Positions 36,349 through 44,368 of a stretch of 64,000 bases of DNA are shown in pieces (positions within the stretch are counted from its first letter, which is position 1; each line of letters begins with the position of its first letter). The stretch comes from Tellurirhabdus bombi (lineage in GTDB: Bacteria; Bacteroidota; Bacteroidia; Cytophagales; Spirosomataceae), in the NCBI RefSeq assembly GCF_021484805.1, contig NZ_CP090557.1, forward strand, positions 3,298,001 to 3,362,000. Direction: 5' to 3'. Under the pieces are notes generated by a model. It was given only the letters and a program-made list of their open reading frames with translations, had not been told where the DNA came from and did no database searches. Position numbers and translations under genes: made by a program.

Positions 36349-36485
36349 GGTGTTGTAGTGAATAATCAGCAATTGTTATAGAAAAGCGCTACTAGCTAAA
36401 CCAAATGATTAACCGTTACTAGGTAGAAAGGTTACTGAATCCATTTTTTTGGGCCATTTCCTATTTTTTTCTACCCGGATATGCG

Positions 36486-36520
36486 CAAAAAAAGCCCGCT
36501 CTCGGAAGGGAAAGCGGGCC
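36486..36520 (-). terminator. Rho-independent terminator of the NIPSNAP gene
   Basis: The stem gcccgct/agcgggc (36494-36500 and 36513-36519) is followed on the minus strand by a run of seven T, 24 nt after the stop codon. Confidence 0.85.
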
Positions 36521-36543
36521 TGAGCAATGTGGGAAGAAATAGG

Positions 36544-37353
36544 TCAAATCTCCGAATAAGCAGTTGGGTGCAGCAGAAAGATGTCTGCTCGCAGAAAATT
36601 ATGGGCGTATTCGGGCAGGGAATTGAGTTTTTTCCATTCCGGGTCGGCGCTGAAGGCTTTCCAGTGGGCATCACGCTCCGCTTTGTTTTCGAAGGAGGTC
36701 ATGTACATCATGTTCGGCATGTGATGCCCCGCTTTAACCTGCCCACAAAAAATGGTGTTAAAACCCAATCGCTTGAAAATGCCTAATTCGCCATTATCGA
36801 ACTGCCGGATTTTGTTTTCGTGCAGCTTTTCCGTGGCGGCTTCGTAGCTGCGCAGTTCGTAAACCCGCTCGGCTGGGCTGGCTTTCAGCGAAGGCGTTGC
36901 GAGGGTTGGCATCGTGGCGAAAGCTTCCATCACAATCGTTTCAAAATGGCTGAAAACAGGGTTGTTGTATTCGGCATTGATGTAATCCTGGGCGGCAGTT
37001 TGGTACTGCTTATCTTTGGCCAAAGTTTCGGGCAGCCGGAAAACCTGCTCGGACGACTTAAACGGGATCAGCAAATAAACCAGCTTTTCGGCAGGAGTAT
37101 TGCCCGTAGCGGCGGCTGGCGCGGGCTTAAAAACGCCCACCTTACCGACACCCGCGCGGTGCAGGGCGGGCAAATAAGCCTGTTCCAGGTATTTTTCCAG
37201 GCGTTCCTGCTGGCTGTCGTCTTTAAGGTGATAAATTTTAAGTTGGTAAAACTCGCGTTTTGGAGCGAACCCAACCACCTGAATAGCACTCGCTACCAGC
37301 AAAAAAGCAAGCGAAAAAAAGAGAACGTGCGATGTTTTAGAATAAGTAGACAT
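36544..37353 (-). CDS. Secreted NIPSNAP family protein
   Basis: A 269-residue protein with a signal peptide (residues ~1-28, FFSLAFLLVASAIQVVG) and two ferredoxin-like alpha/beta modules: residues ~32-155 (EFYQLKIYHLKDDSQQERLE) and ~165-269 (RVYELRSYEAATEKLHENK, FNTIFCGQVKAGHHMPNMMYM). The second is the NIPSNAP domain proper. Bacteroidota often carry such exported proteins near sugar catabolic genes; the biochemical role is unknown. Confidence 0.88.
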   Translation of the reverse strand: MSTYSKTSHVLFFSLAFLLVASAIQVVGFAPKREFYQLKIYHLKDDSQQERLEKYLEQAYLPALHRAGVGKVGVFKPAPAAATGNTPAEKLVYLLIPFKSSEQVFRLPETLAKDKQYQTAAQDYINAEYNNPVFSHFETIVMEAFATMPTLATPSLKASPAERVYELRSYEAATEKLHENKIRQFDNGELGIFKRLGFNTIFCGQVKAGHHMPNMMYMTSFENKAERDAHWKAFSADPEWKKLNSLPEYAHNFLRADIFLLHPTAYSEI

Positions 37354-37386
37354 GGAAATTGAAACCGAATGATAAAGTCTTGGAAT

Positions 37387-37989
37387 TTAGGACAAAGTTT
37401 GTTTTGAATAAGACAAGAATTGAAAGCGCTGTTTTAAAAAATCAGTTAGCCGTTTCAGGATGAGAAGGGCCAGAAAACCCAGGCCAAGACCGGCAAAAAC
37501 CCCACTGCCCGAGCCGATTAAAAGCGCTGATTTCGTTGTCCACCAGTGAAAAAATTCATTGGCGATAAAGAGACTAACCGCACCTAAAACCAACCCCCCG
37601 GAACCAGAAAAAAGGATTACCAGCGTTCGGAAGCCTCTTTCGAATGATTTCTGGTGAATCCCCACCAGGATGGAAGCCGACAGCATCCCTACCGAAACAA
37701 GCCCGGCAATACCCAGCACAAAAAGAAGCGTCAGCATGGCACCAATCCCGGCAAAAACAAAGAAAAAGCCCGCTATGAATAAAAGAGCAAAAGCACCCGG
37801 CATGAACAGGTCATCCTGTGCCGGTTCCGTGTAGGAAGGGGTGAGGGATGCCGCGTTTGGTGCGCTAAGTACGGGCGCTTGTTGTAAGCTGTCGACCGTT
37901 TGAGATGTGGCCAAAAAGCCAGTCAGAAGTAACAGCAGTAACAAAAATGCACTAAAACCAAAATTCAGATACGGGGTCTGCTTTTTCAT
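37387..37989 (-). CDS. Hypothetical polytopic membrane protein
   Basis: A 200-residue protein with an N-terminal signal/TM segment (~11-28), a short polar Pro/Ser/Thr-rich loop, then about four TM helices (~62-85, ~88-110, ~123-145 and ~155-180), and a basic amphipathic end (LKRLTDFLKQRFQFL). The frame is intact and codon use matches its neighbours. I do not recognise a family. Confidence 0.75.
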   Translation of the reverse strand: MKKQTPYLNFGFSAFLLLLLLLTGFLATSQTVDSLQQAPVLSAPNAASLTPSYTEPAQDDLFMPGAFALLFIAGFFFVFAGIGAMLTLLFVLGIAGLVSVGMLSASILVGIHQKSFERGFRTLVILFSGSGGLVLGAVSLFIANEFFHWWTTKSALLIGSGSGVFAGLGLGFLALLILKRLTDFLKQRFQFLSYSKQTLS

Positions 37990-38133
37990 CTGAATTAAAT
38001 AGCTGTTTGATAATCAAGTATTTACTCTTAAAATAGTGTTTCTTGCATCTTGGCTAAGAAACTTTCAGTAAGTTCCTGATCGCTTCCTGAGCGGAAACTT
38101 TGGCCAAGTTAACCAACTTTCCGGGCTTTCCGC

Positions 38134-38141
38134 TAATTTTG
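38134..38141 (+). promoter_or_regulatory. Candidate -7 box for the E2 gene
   Basis: TAATTTTG, a perfect TAnnTTTG match, 44 nt before the ATG at 38186. No matching -33 box at standard spacing. Confidence 0.4.
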
Positions 38142-38185
38142 GGGCTTTGAAGAAATTCACAGAATAATCCGATACAAAACCGCAT

Positions 38186-39937
38186 ATGGCAGAATTAATC
38201 CGGATGCCTAAGATGAGCGACACCATGACCGAAGGTGTCATCGCCGAGTGGCATAAGAAAGTGGGCGATACCGTCAAGTCCGGCGATGTCCTGGCCGAAG
38301 TTGAAACCGACAAGGCTACGATGGATCTGGAAGCATATGACGAAGGAACGCTTCTCTATATTGGTGTTGAAAAAGGCCAGGCTGTAGCCATCGATGCCGT
38401 CATTGCGGTGGTTGGTGAAAAAGGCGAAGATTATCAGGCGCTGCTGGATGGTGATGGTGGCAACGGTGCCCCCGCCGAAGAGCCAAAAGCAAACGAAAAG
38501 AAAGAAGCATCGCCCGCCCCTACCCCCGAAGGAGGGAAGGCAGACGAGAAAGCGTCTAAAACCGAACTGCCCGATCAGAAGGCGGTCGCCGCAGCTCCCG
38601 CCGAGGATGTCAATGCAACGATTGTCCGAATGCCAAAAATGAGCGATACCATGACCGAAGGCACGCTCGTTAAGTGGTTGAAAAAAGAAGGCGATACCGT
38701 TAAGTCCGGTGATATTCTGGCCGAAGTCGAAACCGACAAGGCAACAATGGATCTGGAAGCTTACGAAGAAGGCACGTTGTTATACGTTGGCGTTAAAGAA
38801 GGCGATGCCGTAGCGGTGGATGCCGTTATTGCGGTCATCGGTGAAAAAGGGGCCAACTTTAAAGTATTGATAGAAGGAGGTTCCGGATCGGGTGAATCGT
38901 CTGATTCCTCATCGGGTTCATCCACGGCGGAGCAAAACCCGCAGGCGGACCTACCCGCCAACGCCGATACGGATCTTTCTTACGGTGGCGGCGATAAAGG
39001 CCATTCGGCCAATGCTGAAGCCGACCGCGTTAAAGCGTCTCCGCTGGCCAAACGCATTGCCGAAGACAAAGGAATCAGTCTGGGCGAAGTGAAAGGAACT
39101 GGGCCGGAAGGACGCATTGTGAAACGCGATGTGGAAACCTTCAAGCCTTCGGAAAAAGCAGCCCCCGCAGCGCAACCCGCCGAAAAACCAGCGGAGAAAG
39201 CAGCACCGGCCGCTCAGTCGGCTCCGGCACCAGCCGCTCAGAGTGCACCTGCGTCGGGCGAGTACGAGGATATTCCGGTTACGCAGATGCGTAAAACGAT
39301 TTCTCGTCGTTTGACCGAAAGCCAGTTTGGAGCACCGCATTTCTATCTGACGATGGAAATCAACATGGACAAAGCAATCGATTTGCGCGGTAAAGTCAAC
39401 GAAGTCGCGTCGGCGAAGGTGTCGTTCAACGATTTCGTGATCAAGGCGGCGGCGCTGGCCCTGAAAAAACACCCGGCCGTCAATTCTTCGTGGTTGGGCG
39501 ACAAGATCCGTCGTTACAAATACGTCAACATTGGAGTCGCCGTGGCGGTTGATGAAGGTTTGTTAGTACCCGTTATTCGCAATGCCGATCAGAAAACGCT
39601 GTCAACCGTTGCCGGAGAAGTGAAAGAACTGGCCGGAAAAGCGAAAGACAAAAAACTGCAACCGAAAGACTGGGAAGGCAGTACGTTCTCAATTTCGAAC
39701 CTAGGTATGTTTGGTATCGATGAGTTTACGGCCATCATCAACCCACCTGATTCGTGTATTCTGGCGGTTGGTGCCATCAAACAGACGGTTAAGTTTGAAG
39801 GCGAGGTCGCTAAGCCAACCAATGTCATGAAAGTAACGCTCTCCTGCGATCACCGTACGGTTGATGGCGCGAGCGGTGCTGCTTTCCTGCAAACGCTGAA
39901 AGGCTTCCTGGAAGATCCAATGAAAATGCTGGTTTAA
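38186..39937 (+). CDS. pdhC: Pyruvate dehydrogenase complex dihydrolipoamide acetyltransferase (E2)
   Basis: A 583-residue E2 protein. Two lipoyl domains (residues ~2-78 and ~145-222) each carry the lipoylated Lys in VETDKATMDLEAY (Lys43, Lys185). A peripheral-subunit-binding domain (~282-317, VKASPLAKRIAEDKGISLG) lies between Ala/Pro/Glu-rich linkers. A C-terminal catalytic domain follows (~360-583) with the active-site SCDHRTVDGASG. It transfers acetyl from lipoamide to CoA in the complex. Neither E1 nor E3 genes adjoin it; the KASPLAKRIA block and acetyltransferase core favour the pyruvate over the oxoglutarate complex. Confidence 0.93.
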   Translation: MAELIRMPKMSDTMTEGVIAEWHKKVGDTVKSGDVLAEVETDKATMDLEAYDEGTLLYIGVEKGQAVAIDAVIAVVGEKGEDYQALLDGDGGNGAPAEEPKANEKKEASPAPTPEGGKADEKASKTELPDQKAVAAAPAEDVNATIVRMPKMSDTMTEGTLVKWLKKEGDTVKSGDILAEVETDKATMDLEAYEEGTLLYVGVKEGDAVAVDAVIAVIGEKGANFKVLIEGGSGSGESSDSSSGSSTAEQNPQADLPANADTDLSYGGGDKGHSANAEADRVKASPLAKRIAEDKGISLGEVKGTGPEGRIVKRDVETFKPSEKAAPAAQPAEKPAEKAAPAAQSAPAPAAQSAPASGEYEDIPVTQMRKTISRRLTESQFGAPHFYLTMEINMDKAIDLRGKVNEVASAKVSFNDFVIKAAALALKKHPAVNSSWLGDKIRRYKYVNIGVAVAVDEGLLVPVIRNADQKTLSTVAGEVKELAGKAKDKKLQPKDWEGSTFSISNLGMFGIDEFTAIINPPDSCILAVGAIKQTVKFEGEVAKPTNVMKVTLSCDHRTVDGASGAAFLQTLKGFLEDPMKMLV

Positions 39938-39991
39938 GGCCAAAGAAAACGCCTTTTTCCTTTAAGGATCAATTATTCATACTAAATTTTT

Positions 39992-40030
39992 ACGGTGACA
40001 CCTCGTACAAAAGGGTGTCACCGTTGTTTT
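39992..40030 (+). terminator. Rho-independent terminator after the E2 gene
   Basis: An 11-bp perfect stem (acggtgacacc at 39992-40002, complement 40014-40024), an 11-nt loop and a following TGTTTT tract. Confidence 0.85.
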
Positions 40031-40084
40031 ATGGGGTATAGACTCAACAAAAAGCTATTGGCGAAGATTTTCGGCGAAGATGCG

Positions 40085-40116
40085 TTGAAATTAGTAACAT
40101 TGCTCCTCTATTTTTG
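40085..40116 (+). promoter_or_regulatory. Candidate hslV promoter
   Basis: TTG (40085-40087) lies 21 nt upstream of TATTTTTG (40109-40116), a perfect -7 box ending 7 nt before the ATG, so the transcript would have almost no leader. Confidence 0.5.
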
Positions 40117-40123
40117 ATTTAAG

Positions 40124-40663
40124 ATGCAACAACCAATTCACGCTACAACGGTCGTTGGGATCGTTCATAACGGACAGGTATCGCTGGGGGCCGACGGGCA
40201 GGCGACAATGGGCAATACAATTGCAAAAAGCAACGTTCGCAAAGTAAGAACGCTGTTGGGTGGAAAAGTACTGGCGGGTTTTGCGGGTTCAACCGCCGAT
40301 GCATTTACGTTGATCGAACGGTTTGAAGAAAAACTGAACGGCTACGGTGGAAACCTGAAGCGGGCCGCTATCGAGCTGGCAAAAGACTGGCGGACCGATC
40401 GCTACCTGCGCAAGCTGGAGGCCATGCTGATCGTAGCAACTAAAGAAGACATGCTGGTTATCTCCGGAACGGGCGACGTACTGGAACCTGACAGCGGTGT
40501 AGCCGCCATTGGATCGGGAAGTATGTATGCGCAAGCAGCCGCCATTGCCCTGAAAAAACATGCGCCCCAGCTCAGTGCGGAAGAAATGGTGCGCGAAAGC
40601 CTGCACATTGCCGCTGATATTTGTATTTATACCAACCATAACTTGACAGTCGAGACGGTGTAA
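40124..40663 (+). CDS. hslV: ATP-dependent protease peptidase subunit HslV
   Basis: A 179-residue proteasome-like peptidase, usual length. The N-terminal Thr nucleophile should be Thr8 after removal of MQQPIHA, giving [19 protein letters not shown]. The oligomerisation and active-site segments [28 protein letters not shown] and [13 protein letters not shown] are present. HslV forms a double hexamer with the HslU ATPase, which is not in this window, although the two genes are adjacent in many bacteria. Confidence 0.96.
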   Translation: MQQPIHATTVVGIVHNGQVSLGADGQATMGNTIAKSNVRKVRTLLGGKVLAGFAGSTADAFTLIERFEEKLNGYGGNLKRAAIELAKDWRTDRYLRKLEAMLIVATKEDMLVISGTGDVLEPDSGVAAIGSGSMYAQAAAIALKKHAPQLSAEEMVRESLHIAADICIYTNHNLTVETV

Positions 40664-40727
40664 AGAAAATTGGATTAATGGAGCTCCGTCAAGACGTCGT
40701 TTTATCACTATTTGTTGATAAACCACT

Positions 40728-42218
40728 ATGAATGTATTCCGGAGAGGAGGACAAAATCCGGTCAGAAGGCGTATTCGATATGGCTTTGGGACAGCATTGG
40801 GCCTGATTGCACTCGGGTTCGTGCTGACGCTGAATAGCTATAGTGAAAATGGAGAAGACCGCGCCCGTGTGGAGCGCTCGTATGAAGTATCCAATCAATT
40901 GGGTCGGATTTTACTAATGCTCGTTGATGTGGAGAATACCGTACGGGGCTACGTGGCCACGAACGATACTATTTTTCTGGAAACGCACCGGGCAGCGGTT
41001 ACGCAGGTGCCGGTGATTCTGGACTCCCTGCAAAGTTTGCTCAAGGATGATTCGATGCAGCTTCGCAACCTGGATTCACTGCGGTTGCTGACCAAAGATA
41101 ATCTGGAAATTGTGAGTCGGCAGCAGAAAGCCATGCGGGCGCGTACGGCCATCAGCATCATGAAAACCTACATGCTGATTGGAAAAATACGGATGGACCG
41201 CATTCGGGTCTTGATCAACACCATGCAGCAGCAGGAGCATCACCGGATGGATGAACTCACCGAGGCCGCTACGAAATCGTTTCGGACCACGGTGATCATT
41301 ACCTTTTTGCTCTCGCTATTGACATTCATTACCCTGATTGTTTGTTATAATCTGCTGGAAAGCGAACTAAATACCCGTCAGAAAACCGAAGACCAGTTGC
41401 GCGCTTACGAGGAGGATTTAAAGGAAAAAATCAACCTGCTGGAAATGTCGAACGAGGAACTGGAGCGCTTTGCGTTTGTAGCCTCGCACGACATGCAGGA
41501 GCCACTTCGGAAAATTCAGTCCTTTGGGTTTCTGATTCGCGACAAGTATGAGCCGGCGCTGGGGGAGGATGGGGGCATTTTCTTGGGGAAAATCCTGCAA
41601 TCGGCGGAGCGCATGTCCAAGATGATCAAGGATTTGCTGAACTTTTCCCGGATCTCAAACAAGCAGGAGCCGTTTCAACCGGTGGATCTTAACGATGTCT
41701 TCGGCGGTATCCTGAGTGATCAGGAGTTGAAAATAAAAACCATTGGAGCCGATATGGTCATTGGGCGTATGCCCGTTGTGGATGCCGTTTCCAACCAAAT
41801 GACGCATTTGTTTACTAACCTGATTTCTAACGCATTAAAGTTTAGTAAATCGGACGAAAAGCCGGTTGTGTCAATTCAGGCCGAGGCCGTTAGTGGGGAG
41901 GTATATGAAGACCTGATCCCGGAAAAAACGTATTATCGAATACTGATTAAAGACAACGGGATCGGCTTCGACGAAAAATACCTGGATCACATTTTTAAAA
42001 TTTTTCAGCGGCTTCACGGTAAAAGTACCTACGAAGGTACTGGAATTGGTCTGGCGATTTGTAAGCGCATTGTCAGCTACCACAAAGGGCTGATTACGGC
42101 CCATAGCCAGCCCGGTTCCGGAGCTACTTTTATTGTCGTGTTACCCGAACATCAAAATCAATCCAAGCATGGTACAACAACAATCCACGAAACCCATTCG
42201 CATCTTGTTGGCGGATGA
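40728..42218 (+). CDS. CHASE3-domain sensor histidine kinase
   Basis: A 496-residue kinase. TM1 lies at ~18-36, a CHASE3 sensor (~40-185, VENTVRGYVATNDTIFLETH) is extracytoplasmic, and TM2 lies at ~187-210. A short coiled coil follows, then HisKA with the phospho-acceptor His254 in FAFVASHDMQEPLRK, and an HATPase with LFTNLISNALKFSKSDEKP, DNGIGFD and EGTGIGLAICKRI. The type resembles phytochrome-like kinases. The response regulator gene overlaps its 3' end by 50 nt, so they form a cognate pair. Confidence 0.94.
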   Translation: MNVFRRGGQNPVRRRIRYGFGTALGLIALGFVLTLNSYSENGEDRARVERSYEVSNQLGRILLMLVDVENTVRGYVATNDTIFLETHRAAVTQVPVILDSLQSLLKDDSMQLRNLDSLRLLTKDNLEIVSRQQKAMRARTAISIMKTYMLIGKIRMDRIRVLINTMQQQEHHRMDELTEAATKSFRTTVIITFLLSLLTFITLIVCYNLLESELNTRQKTEDQLRAYEEDLKEKINLLEMSNEELERFAFVASHDMQEPLRKIQSFGFLIRDKYEPALGEDGGIFLGKILQSAERMSKMIKDLLNFSRISNKQEPFQPVDLNDVFGGILSDQELKIKTIGADMVIGRMPVVDAVSNQMTHLFTNLISNALKFSKSDEKPVVSIQAEAVSGEVYEDLIPEKTYYRILIKDNGIGFDEKYLDHIFKIFQRLHGKSTYEGTGIGLAICKRIVSYHKGLITAHSQPGSGATFIVVLPEHQNQSKHGTTTIHETHSHLVGG

Positions 42219-42627
42219 TGATGAAGACGACCGTTTTCTGACGCGCGAAGCTTTTCAGCATCATTTTCCCGCTACGTCGATGCAATTCGTGGAGGACGGA
42301 GAAGAGCTGATTGAGTACCTTCGGCGAACCGGGCGTTACGAAAACGCTGATCATGGGCTTCCAGAACTGATTTTGCTGGATCTGAATATGCCCCGTAAAG
42401 ACGGTCGGGAAGCGTTGCAGGAAATCAAAAAAGACCCGAGCTTGCGTCATGTTCCCATTATCGTCCTGAGCACGTCGGATGCCCAGGATGATATTGAAAA
42501 TTCGTACTTCTGGGGTGCCAATAGTTTTATTACAAAGCCTACGTCCTACCAGAAACTAATTGATGTGACCAAGGCAATTGGGAACTACTGGTTTAATGTG
42601 GTTAAAATCAGCATGCGTCTGGACTAA
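42169..42627 (+). CDS. CheY-like single-domain response regulator (Rcp1 type)
   Basis: A 152-residue receiver-only regulator. The acidic pocket ADDDEDD (15-21), phospho-acceptor Asp71 in LILLDLNMPRKDG, Thr/Ser switch near 101-103 (VLSTSD) and Lys123 in FITKPTS are all present. It lacks an output domain, as in cyanobacterial Rcp1-like partners of phytochrome-type kinases. I chose ATG 42169, which overlaps the kinase gene by 50 nt. Its end overlaps the convergent dacB by 4 nt. Confidence 0.93.
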   Translation: MVQQQSTKPIRILLADDDEDDRFLTREAFQHHFPATSMQFVEDGEELIEYLRRTGRYENADHGLPELILLDLNMPRKDGREALQEIKKDPSLRHVPIIVLSTSDAQDDIENSYFWGANSFITKPTSYQKLIDVTKAIGNYWFNVVKISMRLD

Positions 42628-44165
42628 GGAGTAGACGGCGTTCCAGTCAGGGCCGTCATCTGAACCATGATTTGCTCCAGGTGCTTCATAACGGAGGAAA
42701 GCATGCCCGGCTGGTATTTGTTGACAATCAGCGAGAAGGTGAGTAATTCTCCATCGGCTCCCGTAACGTAGCCCGCGTAGGAGCGAACGCCTTCAATGGT
42801 GCCGCTTTTTGCCCGAACATTGCCCGCCGCAGCCGTTCGGCGGGCCAAACTCTTCACTGTTCCTGATTCGCCCACAACGGGGATACTCTCGTAAAAGGCA
42901 GCAAACGATTTTTCGCGGGTTATGGCGGCCAGAATCCCTGTTAGGTTCGCCGTCGTCAAGCTGCCGCTTGGTGATAATCCGCTGCCATCTTTCATGCGAA
43001 ACCCGCCCAGATCAACTCCTTTCGATTGCCAGAACTGCCCGACTTTCCGGACGGCTTCGGCGGTTGTAACTGGCTTTTTGGCCAGCCCGGAACCGGCTGC
43101 GATGAGCAGCGCTTCGGCGTAGAGGTTAATGCTCTGGTGGTTGGTTTGCTGCGCCAGTTCACCCAAGAGCGGTGAGGAGTGCAAATGCAAGGTTGTTCTT
43201 TTAGGTGGCTTGGCAACGGGCTCGCTGCCCGTGATGGAGCCCGGACCGTAGGAAAGCGGAGCGTTTAGGATAGAAACGCCGGCTTTGCTCAGGTATTCGT
43301 GCAGGGCAAACGCGGCGCTAAAGGCCGGGTCGGGCAAGGAGCCTTTCACCCCAAAGCTGGCCACCCCCGTCGGGACCGTGCCTTCCAGAAAAACCTGATT
43401 AGAATATGGCGCATTGTAAATAACCACTTCATCGCCCGAACCCGCCGCCCCGGTACTCACGCGGTTGAGCATTCGCAGGTAAGGCGTGGCTGGTTCCGTG
43501 CGTAAAACCAGAGCAGGCTGCCCGACCGTCTTGGCGGGTTGGAAAACGACGCGGTACAGGTTTTCGTTGAAATTGAGGCCGCTTAAGCCCGCACCATAAT
43601 AATTCCCCATATCGCCCCAAATCCAGTTGTCGGGGACTGGTAGCGTCTGAATGGCGGTTGCATCGCCAACAATGGCTCCCTCAATGCGTTTGATGCCCGC
43701 TTGACGCACCACGTCCAGCCAGGTCCGCAAGAGCGTTGGCGCGTCGGAAAACTCCGCAAAACGGCTGCTACCGAGTGAGGGGTCGCCCGTGCCCCGAAGG
43801 TAAAGATTTCCCGTTAGCACACTATCCCGCAAGGTTCCGTCGTATTCAAGGTGCGTTTGATAGGTATAATTGGTTCCGAGAACCGTTAATGCAGTAGCCG
43901 TCGTTACCAGTTTCAAGGTTGATGCGGGCGGTAAACTCAGGTTTGCATGGTAATCAAGCAACGTTTGCCCATCTTTGGCCCGACGCACGGAAAGTGCTAC
44001 GGTGCCATTTTGCAGCAATGGACTGGTTTGCAGCCTATTGAGGGTCTGTTGCAGTTGCAGAATCGCCGCCGAATCGGATTGGAGCGACCGGGAAGAAGAG
44101 GTGGCGGTGGAAGGCCGTCCGGTCAGAAAAAGAACACTGACGAAGAAAACAGTTAAATAATGCAT
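42624..44165 (-). CDS. dacB: D-alanyl-D-alanine carboxypeptidase/endopeptidase (PBP4, DacB)
   Basis: A 513-residue class C low-molecular-mass penicillin-binding protein. A signal peptide (MHYLTVFFVSVLFLTG) leads to the catalytic domain with SxxK at S82TLK85 (PPASTLKLVTTA), SxN at SGLN (YGAGLSGLNFNE) and KSGT (VRAKSGTIEGV). The inserted extra domains of PBP4 lie between motifs one and two. It trims and hydrolyses peptidoglycan cross-links in the periplasm. ATG 44165 gives a clean signal peptide; ATG 44198 would add 11 residues. Confidence 0.93.
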   Translation of the reverse strand: MHYLTVFFVSVLFLTGRPSTATSSSRSLQSDSAAILQLQQTLNRLQTSPLLQNGTVALSVRRAKDGQTLLDYHANLSLPPASTLKLVTTATALTVLGTNYTYQTHLEYDGTLRDSVLTGNLYLRGTGDPSLGSSRFAEFSDAPTLLRTWLDVVRQAGIKRIEGAIVGDATAIQTLPVPDNWIWGDMGNYYGAGLSGLNFNENLYRVVFQPAKTVGQPALVLRTEPATPYLRMLNRVSTGAAGSGDEVVIYNAPYSNQVFLEGTVPTGVASFGVKGSLPDPAFSAAFALHEYLSKAGVSILNAPLSYGPGSITGSEPVAKPPKRTTLHLHSSPLLGELAQQTNHQSINLYAEALLIAAGSGLAKKPVTTAEAVRKVGQFWQSKGVDLGGFRMKDGSGLSPSGSLTTANLTGILAAITREKSFAAFYESIPVVGESGTVKSLARRTAAAGNVRAKSGTIEGVRSYAGYVTGADGELLTFSLIVNKYQPGMLSSVMKHLEQIMVQMTALTGTPSTP

Positions 44166-44233
44166 GCAATTAAGCGAATTGGCAAGCTTTTTAGACAAAG
44201 AGCACCTCTGTATCGGTTTGCCAAAGGTTTTCG

Positions 44234-44249
44234 TAGCTTTGCAAAAATA
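44234..44249. promoter_or_regulatory. Overlapping divergent -7-like boxes between dacB and the beta-CASP gene
   Basis: TAGCTTTG on the plus strand (44234-44241) directly abuts TATTTTTG on the minus strand (44242-44249). Both perfectly match TAnnTTTG and face the two divergent genes, though about 80-130 nt from them. Overlapping promoters would exclude each other. Confidence 0.35.
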
Positions 44250-44368
44250 GTCGAATCTTGTCTCCTTTTTTGTTGTTTACTAAAATTAGGGCGCTGGCTA
44301 TACGCCAGCGTATCGACAAAGCGAAAAAAAGATAGATCACTAGCTAAAATAGCATAGATAATACACGA

